Source: Pseudanabaena sp. SR411 (lineage in GTDB: Bacteria > Cyanobacteriota > Cyanobacteriia > Pseudanabaenales > Pseudanabaenaceae). From it: a DNA stretch of 64,000 nucleotides. Under the pieces are notes generated by a model. The model searched no databases. It saw only the letters and a program-made list of their open reading frames with translations, and was not told the DNA's origin. Shown in pieces: positions 42,254 to 50,444 of this stretch. Location of the stretch: positions 1-64,000 of the forward strand of contig NZ_NDHW01000132.1 in the NCBI RefSeq assembly GCF_002251945.1, written 5' to 3'. Positions within the stretch are counted from its first letter, which is position 1, and each line of letters starts with the position of its first letter. The translations under genes and the position numbers were made by a program.

Positions 42254-44593
42254 ATGCGTAAAATATCAGTATCTAGAATCTTTAAACCTTGTTGTTTATC
42301 CTTAGTATGCATAGGTCTAGGGTTTGCATCGGAAGCCTTCAGTCAAACTAGTCCATTTCCCTTAGATGCTCAACTCCGCTACAACGGCAGTGGTGCTGGT
42401 ATCGATGGCAATACTAACGTTGGATTACGAATTCCGCTCAATCAAACTCCCGACAACTTTTTTTATGTCACGCCTCAAGTGAGGATTTTTAACAATGGCA
42501 AGATTGGCTCTAATTTGATTGTGGGCTATCGATCGCTTGATGAAGCTGCTAAGCATATTCTGGGTGGCTATATTGCCTACGACAACCGTGATACGGGGGC
42601 GCGTTTTTTTCAACAGGTTTCCGCAGGGCTAGAATTTTTTGCTGAGACATTTGACTTGCGTCTTAATGCTTATATGCCTGTTGGTCAGAGTACCGTGCAG
42701 TTAGGCGAGACCTTACTGGGTTCGGGCAAATTTATTGGCAATCAGTTTGGGGTCGATCGCGATCGTCGTATTGATGCCGCAATGGGAGGAGTGGATGTCG
42801 AAGCTGGCACAATCGTTAATATCGAAGGACTCGATGGCTATTTGCGTCCTTACGCAGGTACGTATTTTTATACGGCGGCAAATAGCGCTGGGGCGTTAGG
42901 GATTCGGGGTGGATTTGGATATTATGGCAGTCTAATTAATGCGGGGATTTCAGTTCAGAATGACCGTGTTTTCGGCACTAGCATTCTTTTTAATATTGGC
43001 GTGAATATTGGCAACAGTCCATCATCGAAGCCCCCAACTTTGTTGGATCGCATGAATGAGTCGGTGGCGCGAAATGGCTCAGTCATGATCGAGAATCAAG
43101 TTGTCCGCGATCAAGTAATTGCGACTAATCCTGCTACGGGTCGTCCCTACAGCTTTTTTGTTGTTGCCGATAATACTTCAGGTTTGGAGGGAAATCCCAA
43201 TGTCGTAAGTTATGCCAACTTTGCGAATGCTGTAGCAAATGCAGGGGCGTTAGGCTCAGATGGCATTGTGTTTGCCCATGTGCCAGCAGGTTCGGCGGCT
43301 CCAACCTTGGGCGGCTTTACCATTCCTGACCAAGTGCGCGTGATTTCCAGCGCACCAGCGACGATTAATCTTGCTAGTCTTGTTGGTGGCACAACTCTTC
43401 CAAGTTTACCGTTACCTTCTAATACTGGCGTTTTCCCAGTCATTACCGATACTGTGACCTTGGCAACGGCTGGTACAAATCAAGCTTTGATTGGTTTTGC
43501 GATTAATAAAAATGTGGCAACGGGTGCGGGTGCAGGGATTATCGGCAATAATAATATCAATCCGACGATCGCTTCTAATATCGTCACGATCACGGCTCCA
43601 TCGACTACAGGTGTCGGCACTTCGGGTCGCGGGATTGTGTTGATTGGTGCGAGCGGCAATACCAATGTTTTGAATAACCAAGTTAACAATGCGATCGCTG
43701 AAGGCATTCGTCTAGATAATATCACTGGTAAAGCTGTAATTTCGGGTAACACGGTCGTTAATACGATCCAGCCCAACACTCAAACCAATGTGGAAGCAGG
43801 TATTCTCGTTCGTAATAACACAGGCAATGTCGATCTGACGATCTCCAACAACATCGTCAGAGACAATACCGCTACCGTAGGTATTGTCGAAATCGACGGA
43901 ATCGAGTTTAGTCTCTGTCGTGTCTATGCTGATTTGCCTGCTTGTACTGCGACTGCCAATGCAACTGTAAATATCACGGGTAATACGGTTAAAAATATTA
44001 CAGGCGCTCTTGATGGGGCAGATGGTATCGATATTAACTTGGGTAATTTTGCCAATGCCACTGTCAATATTACGAATAATACCCTCGATAATATTGTGAA
44101 TAAGGGCATTAGCTTTGGTGCTGTGAATGGTGCGATCGCGACTACCACGATTGCTAATAACAACATCAGCAATGTTCGTGGTGCAGGCATCCAAGTACGC
44201 CTCGGCAATCCAGCCGATGTCGATCCCGCAGTGGTCCTCAATAATCCATCGGTGAGGGCAGCAGTTTTAAATAACAACCTCACCAATACAGAGACTGGCA
44301 ATGAAGATGCTTCGGCTGTAACCATGCGTACTCATGGGACGGCTACCCTTTGCGTGAGATTTGAGGGCAATAAGCTCAATAATCCTACTTCTAGTCTAGA
44401 TTATCTCTTCCGTCGGGAGGATGGTACTTCAACATTGCAACTAGCAGGGTTAACCACCGCAATCAATACTGGAAATCCCAGTCCAACATTGGTAACTGAA
44501 CTAACAGCTAGAGGTAATACAGGTACTGCAAGTAAATACAGAGTCCAAAGTAATACTGTGCAAATTCCTAATGCGGCTTGCACATTTCCTTAG
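42254..44593 (+). CDS. Inverse-autotransporter-like outer-membrane protein with beta-helix passenger
   Basis: This 779-residue protein starts with a signal peptide (to about residue 30, ..GLGFASEAFS). Residues 35-255 alternate like a beta-barrel and resemble the intimin/invasin inverse-autotransporter barrel (IGSNLIVGYRSL, HILGGYIAYDNRDTG, FEFFAETFDLRLNAYMPV-type strands, YLRPYAGTYFY). The passenger from about 320 has many Asn-rich units such as SGNTVVN, ISNNIVRDNTA and ITGNTVKNITG (420-680), typical of right-handed parallel beta-helices (PbH1). It therefore looks like a surface-exposed adhesin or polysaccharide-acting protein. The C terminus has two Cys and no barrel, which fits the inverse (type Ve) order. 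Confidence 0.7.
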   Translation: MRKISVSRIFKPCCLSLVCIGLGFASEAFSQTSPFPLDAQLRYNGSGAGIDGNTNVGLRIPLNQTPDNFFYVTPQVRIFNNGKIGSNLIVGYRSLDEAAKHILGGYIAYDNRDTGARFFQQVSAGLEFFAETFDLRLNAYMPVGQSTVQLGETLLGSGKFIGNQFGVDRDRRIDAAMGGVDVEAGTIVNIEGLDGYLRPYAGTYFYTAANSAGALGIRGGFGYYGSLINAGISVQNDRVFGTSILFNIGVNIGNSPSSKPPTLLDRMNESVARNGSVMIENQVVRDQVIATNPATGRPYSFFVVADNTSGLEGNPNVVSYANFANAVANAGALGSDGIVFAHVPAGSAAPTLGGFTIPDQVRVISSAPATINLASLVGGTTLPSLPLPSNTGVFPVITDTVTLATAGTNQALIGFAINKNVATGAGAGIIGNNNINPTIASNIVTITAPSTTGVGTSGRGIVLIGASGNTNVLNNQVNNAIAEGIRLDNITGKAVISGNTVVNTIQPNTQTNVEAGILVRNNTGNVDLTISNNIVRDNTATVGIVEIDGIEFSLCRVYADLPACTATANATVNITGNTVKNITGALDGADGIDINLGNFANATVNITNNTLDNIVNKGISFGAVNGAIATTTIANNNISNVRGAGIQVRLGNPADVDPAVVLNNPSVRAAVLNNNLTNTETGNEDASAVTMRTHGTATLCVRFEGNKLNNPTSSLDYLFRREDGTSTLQLAGLTTAINTGNPSPTLVTELTARGNTGTASKYRVQSNTVQIPNAACTFP

Positions 44594-44594
44594 C

Positions 44595-44635
44595 AAACAA
44601 AAAGAAAACCCGCTTTGTGGGTTTTCTTTTTGTTT
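44595..44635. terminator. Terminator after the autotransporter-like gene
   Basis: The stem AAACAAAAAGAAAACCC / GGGTTTTCTTTTTGTTT starts just past the stop codon. Confidence 0.85.
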
Positions 44636-44644
44636 GGTGAATTG

Positions 44645-44759
44645 TATAGCAACGTAAGTTTTGCTTAGGACATAAAACCCAAAAGATGAATGGCGGCGCG
44701 AATCGCTGCCATTCATCTTTTGGGTTTTGATTTGTCCTAGCTATTCTTACATTGCTATA
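44645..44759. repeat. Repeat family B, complete copy (115 bp)
   Basis: Ends TATAGCAACGTAAG and CTTACATTGCTATA; inner palindrome ACCCAAAAGATGAATGGC...GCCATTCATCTTTTGGGT with loop GGCGCGAATC. Opposite orientation to the copy at 35071. A further hairpin with AAAGAAACC/GGTTTCTTT (about 44799-44834) precedes glgA. Confidence 0.8.
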
Positions 44760-44928
44760 GCTTGTAGAAATTACTGCTGTAGCGATCTCGCCCATCATCA
44801 AAAGAAACCCCACTGTGTAAGGTTTCTTTTTTGTCTCTCAAGCCATGCTTGTAAAAATTGCTGCTATAGCGATCGCTATATGCCTGAAAATAATTTAGAT
44901 AGCCTGACATACGAGTAATGATCAACAA

Positions 44929-46305
44929 ATGAAAATTTTATTTGCGGCGGCTGAAGTTGCACCTCTTGCCAAAGTTGGTGGCATGGGAGATGTGGTGGGT
45001 GCACTCCCGCCGATTCTCAAGAAGATGGGACATGACGTGCGGATCATCATGCCTTACTACGGCGTAATCCCAGACAAACTCAAGGAAAACCCTGAATGGA
45101 AATGGAAAGGCTATGCCATGTTTCAGGAGTTTGATATTTTTGAGACAGTATTACCAGGTACGGATGTCCCCTTGTACTTAATGGGGCATGGATCATTTAT
45201 TCCTGCCCGTGTGTATGGCGGTGAAGATGAAGATTGGCGGTTCACGATGTTTGCCAATGCCGTTGCGGAATTTGCATGGAACTATTGGAAGCCAAATATT
45301 ATTCACTGTCATGATTGGCACACGGGGATGATTCCTGTGTGGATGCACCAAGTCTCTGACATTGGCACAGTATTCACGATTCATAACTTAGCCTATCAAG
45401 GACCTTGGAAATGGTTCCTCGATAAAATTACTTGGACTCCTTGGTATATGGATGCCCACAACACGATGGCAGCAGGTATAAAGTATGCCGATCGCGTAAA
45501 TACTGTATCCCCAACCTATGCCCAGCAAATTTGTACACCCACCTATGGGGAAGGTTTAGAAGGTTTACTATCGTTCCTGAAGCCTTGGGGTATTTTAAAT
45601 GGTATCGATACCGAACTAGAAAATCCTGCCACCGATCAATCTTTGGTGCAGAACTATTCTGTAGAAACCCTTGACGATCGCATGGCAAATAAAATTGCTT
45701 TGCAAAAAGAGTTAGGACTAGCCGTAAATCCTGCGACTTTCTTGATTGGCATGGTCGGACGTTTGGTAGAACAAAAAGGTATTGATCTACTACTACAAAC
45801 TCTCGAACGTTACTTAGCCTACACCGATGCTCAATTTGTAGTTTTAGGAACAGGTGAGCGTTATTACGAATCGCAACTCTGGCAAATCGCGTCCCGTTAC
45901 CCAGGTCGTATGTCGGCACAGATCTTATTTAATTCAGCACTTTCCCACCGTGTTTATGCTGGTTCCGATGCCTTTTTGATGCCTAGTCGTTTTGAGCCAT
46001 GTGGACTGAGCCAACTAATTGCACTGCGCTATGGTTGTGTACCGATTGTCCGTCGTACTGGTGGATTGGTAGATACTGTTTCCTTCCATGATCCAATTGG
46101 GCAGACAGGTACGGGCTTTAGCTTCGATCGCTATGAGCCTTTGGATATGTATACCTGCATGGTACGTGCTTGGGAAAGCTATCGCTACACCGATGCATGG
46201 CGTTTATTACAACAACGTGGCATGAATAACAACTTCAGTTGGCAAGCTTCCGCCGAGAAGTATATCCAGCTATACCGTTCTATCCCTGGGCTAGATAACG
46301 CCTAG
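44929..46305 (+). CDS. glgA: Glycogen synthase
   Basis: This 458-residue GT5 enzyme extends alpha-1,4-glucan from ADP-glucose, storing photosynthetic carbon. The N-terminal KVGGMGDVVGALP is the cyanobacterial form of the K-T-G-G-L ADP-glucose motif. HCHDWHTGMIPVW, the acceptor-site YGEGLEGLLSFLKPWGILNGID, MVGRLVEQKGIDLL and the C-terminal MPSRFEPCGLSQLIALRYG with RRTGGLVDTV follow. Length and order are standard. It stands alone; a C-rich repeat lies after it. Confidence 0.95.
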   Translation: MKILFAAAEVAPLAKVGGMGDVVGALPPILKKMGHDVRIIMPYYGVIPDKLKENPEWKWKGYAMFQEFDIFETVLPGTDVPLYLMGHGSFIPARVYGGEDEDWRFTMFANAVAEFAWNYWKPNIIHCHDWHTGMIPVWMHQVSDIGTVFTIHNLAYQGPWKWFLDKITWTPWYMDAHNTMAAGIKYADRVNTVSPTYAQQICTPTYGEGLEGLLSFLKPWGILNGIDTELENPATDQSLVQNYSVETLDDRMANKIALQKELGLAVNPATFLIGMVGRLVEQKGIDLLLQTLERYLAYTDAQFVVLGTGERYYESQLWQIASRYPGRMSAQILFNSALSHRVYAGSDAFLMPSRFEPCGLSQLIALRYGCVPIVRRTGGLVDTVSFHDPIGQTGTGFSFDRYEPLDMYTCMVRAWESYRYTDAWRLLQQRGMNNNFSWQASAEKYIQLYRSIPGLDNA

Positions 46306-46344
46306 ATAAAGGCATTAATAACTGACGCACATGCAAATTTTTCA

Positions 46345-46462
46345 CCCCCCTCAGCCCCCCCTGAGAAGGGAGTCTAAGTTCTCCCTCTTCCAAAGGAGAG
46401 TTAGAGGGGGGGCTAGAGATTTGGTGCATCAAGTATATTAATGTCTAGATAAAGAGGGGGCG
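46345..46462. repeat. C-rich/G-rich palindromic repeat after glgA
   Basis: CACCCCCCTCAGCCCCCCCT and, about 60 nt later, AGAGGGGGGGCTAG with inner CTCC/GGAG arms form an imperfect inverted repeat. A small hairpin AGAGGGGGCG/CGCCCCTCT follows. It is of the same general class as those at 58039-58160 and 60216-60300. Confidence 0.6.
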
Positions 46463-46557
46463 CTATGCGCCCCTCTCGTTAGCGGCTTGCAAATCTCTCA
46501 AAGCACTGTAAGAATTACCTTGAATTAAATTTAATCAATCTTTCAGGCAATCTATCA

Positions 46558-47442
46558 ATGCGTCAGTTTCCTATTATTCTTATCCCTCCAGAAGTGCAGC
46601 GCATTGCTCAGTCTAAACCTGTTGCGCCTAAGCTAAGTATGGCATTACCAAGTTTGCCCTCTAATCAACAGCCAACACCGATTCAAATTCAAGAAGCGAT
46701 CGCCTTGAGCTTGGGGCTAATTGTCTTAGTAGCACTGGTAACCGCGTTCGCTAAAGAATTAGGAATAATGATGCTTATTGTTGGAACAGTAGCAATTGTC
46801 CTGCGGATTAGATTTCAGTTTCTGTCTTACAAAAGACGTTACCAAACTTACCAAAACACTCTACAAAACTACTTTACAAAGCTAGAAGCTTATTCCCGCG
46901 AAGAGGTGAGTTATCAGCAACAATTGGCGATCGCCCACGCGCCTGAACGTATCCTTGAGTTTCGCCATCAGCAATTTCAGAAGTTCTTTGCAAAGATTCC
47001 AACTGCCGAAAATGCGATCGCCTTAACCAAGAGTCTTAACCCTGCGGATCGAGATCAATCGGCTATTTATGATTTTGGTATGACCCTTCAACGGTATTTA
47101 TCGGGAACTCTCTATCAAGGTGTCAAGATTTATATTCCTAGTATTAATCATGATTGGGTTCCTGCTTTGACCTATATTGATCCTGCGTTGAATGTGCATA
47201 TTGCGATCGAGATTAGTGCGCCTTCGGAAAGTGCAGCAAATGTGATGCAAAATGACCTTGCCGATCGCTTTTTAGTAGATTCAGGCTGGATTATGATCAA
47301 GTTCTCGCAAAAGCAAATCTTGCAAAGCTCAGCCCAGTGCTGTAAGGAGTTTGCCAAATTACTTGATCGCTTAAGTCTTGATCCGTCTGTACTGCCAAAC
47401 TTTGAGTCTATTCCTGATTTAGTCCCTACCAGAAGCAATTGA
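46558..47442 (+). CDS. Membrane protein with PD-(D/E)XK/DUF559-like C-terminal domain
   Basis: Two hydrophobic helices (about 49-68 and 70-86) in this 294-residue protein are followed by a charged coiled-coil stretch (87-150). From about 180, DFGMTLQRYLSGTLYQGVKI, PALTYIDPALNVHIAIEISAP and FLVDSGWIMIKFSQKQILQS look like the core of DUF559-type endonuclease-like proteins (usually D..IEIDEPY..RGWIVIRF). The IEIDEP position is here IEISAP, so the catalytic Asp-Glu set seems altered. It is likely a conserved cyanobacterial protein; catalytic activity is doubtful. Confidence 0.6.
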   Translation: MRQFPIILIPPEVQRIAQSKPVAPKLSMALPSLPSNQQPTPIQIQEAIALSLGLIVLVALVTAFAKELGIMMLIVGTVAIVLRIRFQFLSYKRRYQTYQNTLQNYFTKLEAYSREEVSYQQQLAIAHAPERILEFRHQQFQKFFAKIPTAENAIALTKSLNPADRDQSAIYDFGMTLQRYLSGTLYQGVKIYIPSINHDWVPALTYIDPALNVHIAIEISAPSESAANVMQNDLADRFLVDSGWIMIKFSQKQILQSSAQCCKEFAKLLDRLSLDPSVLPNFESIPDLVPTRSN

Positions 47443-47594
47443 GGGATTTCGCAGCAAATCCCTCAAATTGGCTTTATAGTCAGAATTGCTACAGCGATCG
47501 CGAGTTAATAAAGTTTATTGTTGGCAGATGCTAAAATCAGCAATTACAAGCTGATAAATATTGGTTTTGTAGGTTTTATGTGAGGGTATGACCT

Positions 47595-48017
47595 GTGAAT
47601 GCTGCTGAACAAGCTAGAAATGTCGAAGTAGCGACCAAAATCGCCACGATTGTCAATTTGTTTAAAGCTATTTACCCTGCTGCACGCTCTGATTTGAAAC
47701 CTTGGCTAAATAATTCCGATACACGCAGACTACTCGATCCAGACTCGATTGATGTCGGCTTCCATTTCCCAGGGGTAAGTTGGCGGCTCAAGGTTCGCAG
47801 CATTCTCTTCCAAATTCGACTGTACGAAGATCCTGTCGATGGAGATTTGCGAGCGATCGGGATTGAGGCAAGTGGACATGACTATAAGGGCGAATGCTGG
47901 CGCTTCTCGACGGTGGATAACTGGCAATTTTTTGGCGATAAGATGCCAATGGAAGATGGAATTGAAAATTTGCGCGAGTTTAGCCGTCAAACCTTAGAAG
48001 TTTTCAATCGTAAATAA
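47595..48017 (+). CDS. Conserved cyanobacterial hypothetical protein
   Basis: This 140-residue soluble protein starts at the GTG at 47595, preceded by GTGAGGG; the nearby ATG at 47588 is out of frame and closes quickly. Motif-like runs are WLNNSDTRRLLDPDSIDVGFHFPG and FQIRLYEDPVDGDLRAIGIEASGHDYKGECWRFST. It is alpha+beta with no membrane segment, signal peptide or recognisable active site. I recognise no family name. It stands alone between repeats. Confidence 0.6.
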   Translation: MNAAEQARNVEVATKIATIVNLFKAIYPAARSDLKPWLNNSDTRRLLDPDSIDVGFHFPGVSWRLKVRSILFQIRLYEDPVDGDLRAIGIEASGHDYKGECWRFSTVDNWQFFGDKMPMEDGIENLREFSRQTLEVFNRK

Positions 48018-48060
48018 TGTGATTACAGAATGTGATTACAGTTTGATGACATTGGCAAAG

Positions 48061-48255
48061 TATAATCAAAACCCAAAAGATGAGTGGTGGCGCTTCGCGC
48101 CACCACTCATCTTTTGGGTTTGATGTCCTAAGCAAAACTTATACCAAAACACAAAATGGCTACGCCATTTTGTGTTTTTAAAACCCTTACTGGGTTTGGT
48201 TTTTAATTCACAAAAGTGTAGCCACACTTTTGTGAATTGGTATTACATTGCTATA
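48061..48255. repeat. Repeat family B copy interrupted by a family A copy
   Basis: The family B palindrome (48065-48120) runs into GTCCTAAGCAAAACTTA, which in the 35071 copy continues directly as CATTGCTATA. Here a 101-bp family A element (48142-48242) intervenes, after which TTACATTGCTATA resumes. The left outer end of the B element is degraded. Confidence 0.85.
48142..48242. mobile_element. Repeat family A, copy 2 (101 bp), nested
   Basis: TACCAA...TTGGTA ends flanked by TTA on both sides (TTA is single at the uninterrupted site). Three stems: ACACAAAATGGC/GCCATTTTGTGT, AAACCC/GGGTTT, ATTCACAAAAGTGT/ACACTTTTGTGAAT. It has no coding capacity, so mobilisation in trans is implied. Confidence 0.85.
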
Positions 48256-48320
48256 AATAGATTAAGATTTTTCATCAATGCTGGTGAGAGGTTTTTGTCG
48301 AGTAAAAAGCGCATTTTCAT
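48243..48320 (-). pseudogene. DUF5615-type PIN-like toxin N-terminal remnant, copy 1
   Basis: The frame MKMRFLLDKNLSPALMKN is the opening of DUF5615/Mut7-C-like toxins (usually MRFLLDxNLSPxL). It is cut after about 18 residues; the rest is repeat sequence. It resembles 50192-50269 over about 120 bp. Confidence 0.6.
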
Positions 48321-48370
48321 GAGATGCATAACATTTTTTGTCTGTTCTCTATGCGATCGCGATCTTGCGA

Positions 48371-49008
48371 TTACTTCTGAAGATTCTTAATCTTTTTTAA
48401 GACACGGAACACTTCGACTAAATCTTGACTGCCAGTAGGGAAAATATAGAATACGATCGCGAAGCACTGTAGAGTGGCGTTGGCTGAGCGATCGCCTTCA
48501 GAAAAATAAACTCATCACCATTTGTGATCATTCCAAACGATGGAATACCATGTTGTAGGTTACACATATATGACAAAGCTTGTGGCATTGCTAATGAAGC
48601 CATAATCGTGCGTTTTACTTCAATCACTAATATCCAAAAGCAATCTCGCACAATTAAGGTGTCAATTCTACCGCGTAAAACTTCTTCATCACTTTCTAGT
48701 GCAAATTCAACTGATTCTTCAGTTCGCACCTCGTATTCAGGCTCATAAAATCCTACTAAATCTAGCAATGGCGAGATCATGAGCTTGTCAACAGCACCTT
48801 CGGCTAAAATGCCACGCCTTCGCCTTCTATGGGCTGCAAATCTTACTAATAGGCGATCAAGTGCAGCTTTTTCAATCTCGTTGAGTTCTGGTAAATTGTC
48901 CTGCCACTCTCTAAAAAATGTAGGTGCGGTGCAAGGAAACAGTTGAAATTTGTCTTCAACATCCGCTACAGACAAAATAGTTTTAGAAATAGGTAATGTG
49001 ACAGCCAT
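48371..49008 (-). pseudogene. PD-(D/E)XK nuclease-like protein with C-terminal frameshift
   Basis: The intact frame gives 196 residues (48418-49008). RGRIDTLIVRDCFWILVIEVKRT contains the D...(E)xK core of PD-(D/E)XK nucleases of the HsdR-N-like kind often annotated as restriction endonuclease subunit R-like, followed by AMPQALSYM and SFGMITNGDEFIFLK. The frame ends abruptly as SIFSLLAVKI. Inserting one T in the T-run (48441-48444) restores IFFPTGSQDLVEVFRVLKKIKNLQK, which ends at 48371, the tail expected for the family. The core is complete, so the short form might still work. Stand-alone; no methylase or specificity gene is near. Confidence 0.65.
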
Positions 49009-49181
49009 AAGAGTATTGTCAGCTCATCAATATTGCTATTTTACAGGTTGCCTAAGAAATTTGCGGGAAGAAATTTTTGCGATCACTTTACTGTCTATCC
49101 TTTGAATGGGTTGCTATAATACTCACAGAAAAAGATTGCAAAACTTTTTGATGATTTGATTTTTTGAAAGAGGGCAAATCA

Positions 49182-49796
49182 ATGACGAATGCTTTACCAA
49201 CTATAGATAACATAGAAGCTAAAAGTGATGTATTCAGTCATCAAGATTTTGCATCTTTCCAAAAAATTGTGCAAGCAAGTTCGATTAGATCTGCAACGGC
49301 TCAAAAAATTACAGTCAATGCTAACAACCTCGTTACTGATGCTTTAAAGTCTTTAGCTAGTGAATATAGCTACTTAGAATACCTTATCTCCACATATCAA
49401 TCCGCTTCCTATATTCCTGATTTTCCTGATTGTTGGGTTATTCTCCGTTACATTAGCTATGCAATATTAGCTAAGGATTCATCTGTTTTGGATCGATGTT
49501 TGAATGGTTTGAAGGAAGTTTATACTGCTCTCAATATTTTGCCTTTCTTTGTTGTTCGGTTGATTAAGCTAATCAAAAATGCGGCGATCGCTTTAATTGA
49601 TGATGGTGAACTCTCTAAAGAAGCCTCAGAATATTTTGATATTGTAATCGCTAGTTTCGGGGAAGAGAAACCACCTTTATGGGTGCGCCTTGTCGAAATC
49701 GGTCGGCAAGTTCCAGATGAGGAGTGGGCAAAACTACCAACAGACTTGTCTCGCAACTTTGAGCATTATATGTATGGTGCAAAGAAAGAAGAATAA
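49182..49796 (+). CDS. Phycobiliprotein-like domain fused to a PIN-system antitoxin tail
   Basis: The start is the ATG at 49182 (AGAGGG 8 nt upstream), giving 204 residues. Residues about 20-159 align by eye with allophycocyanin beta: IRSATAQKITVNANNLVTDA (ApcB LRAATTISANAAAIVKEA), LRYISYAILAKDSSVLDRCL followed by NGLKEVYTAL (ApcB LRYATYAMLAGDPSILDERV, NGLKETYNSL) and YFDIVIASF at the end. The chromophore Cys is absent (D80 at that place), and the conserved Asp is W85. Residues 163-204 (PPLWVRLVEIGRQVPDEEWA, KLPTDLSRNFEHYMYG) match the tail of small cyanobacterial antitoxins that precede PIN toxins. The stop overlaps the toxin start by one base (TAATG). Confidence 0.7.
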   Translation: MTNALPTIDNIEAKSDVFSHQDFASFQKIVQASSIRSATAQKITVNANNLVTDALKSLASEYSYLEYLISTYQSASYIPDFPDCWVILRYISYAILAKDSSVLDRCLNGLKEVYTALNILPFFVVRLIKLIKNAAIALIDDGELSKEASEYFDIVIASFGEEKPPLWVRLVEIGRQVPDEEWAKLPTDLSRNFEHYMYGAKKEE

Positions 49797-50209
49797 TGAG
49801 AGTATTTGTTGATACATCTTATCTAATTGCAATTCTTGAACCTACTGATGATCGACATGAAAAGGCAAAAACTGTATCACGGTCTTTAGACGGTTATCAA
49901 CAAGTAACCAGCGAAATGGTTTTGACTGAATTGCTAAATGCGTTCTGTACTAGAGGGAAATTTTTTCGGCAGATGGTTCTAAATGTTCTAGATGATTTAC
50001 GATCCGATTCCAACGTTGAGATTATCCCGCAATCTAGTGAATTGTTTGAGTAGGCTTGTCAATATTACAGACAACGACCAGATAAGCAATATAGCCTCAC
50101 GGATTGTGCTTCGATGGTGATTATGAAGGAAAAGGAGATTGATCAAGTGCTGACCCACGATCATCATTTCCAACAGGAAGGTTTTATTGCTTTATTGAGA
50201 GATAAATAA
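49796..50209 (+). pseudogene. PIN-domain toxin with in-frame amber stop
   Basis: The frame encodes a type II VapC-like PIN ribonuclease in two halves. The first, 85 residues, has MRVFVDTSYLIAILEP (D6) and the second acidic residue E45 (MVLTELLNAF). It meets TAG at 50051-50053. Reading on in the same frame gives ACQYYRQRPDKQYSLTDCAS (D103), then HDHHF and a stop at 50207-50209, completing the four-acid PIN site at normal length (about 137 residues). CAG to TAG is the simplest cause. Without readthrough the product lacks half the active site. Start overlaps the upstream gene's stop. Confidence 0.85.
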
Positions 50210-50269
50210 ATTGAAGTTTATCTTTAATGTTGGTGAGAGGTTTTCATCAAGTAAAAAACGTATCTTCAT
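50192..50269 (-). pseudogene. DUF5615-type PIN-like toxin N-terminal remnant, copy 2
   Basis: The frame MKIRFLLDENLSPTLKINFN is cut at the same place as copy 1 at 48243. Just upstream (about 50405-50271, minus) a frame reads AITFKIQAQPYQEWLKKEPL then RLRSHREQAKKELLLIS, plausibly its small antitoxin partner. It overlaps the 3' end of the PIN pseudogene on the other strand. Confidence 0.6.
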
Positions 50270-50444
50270 GAAATGAGTAAAAGTTCTTTTTTTGCCTGCT
50301 CTCTATGCGATCGCAGTCTTACGATCGCTTCTAAAGGTTCTTTTTTAACCATTCTTGATAGGGCTGTGCCTGTATTTTGAAGGTGATCGCCACCTCCGTC
50401 AAATAGATATATTTTCAAGAAATGAGAGGAAACCTTTATTCTTG

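Noticed and set aside
43210-44325. Several long minus-strand open frames opposite the autotransporter-like gene
   Set aside because: They follow from the repetitive Asn/Thr/Ala codons of the plus-strand beta-helix; they have no ribosome sites, no recognisable domains, and the plus-strand gene has clear signal peptide and repeats.
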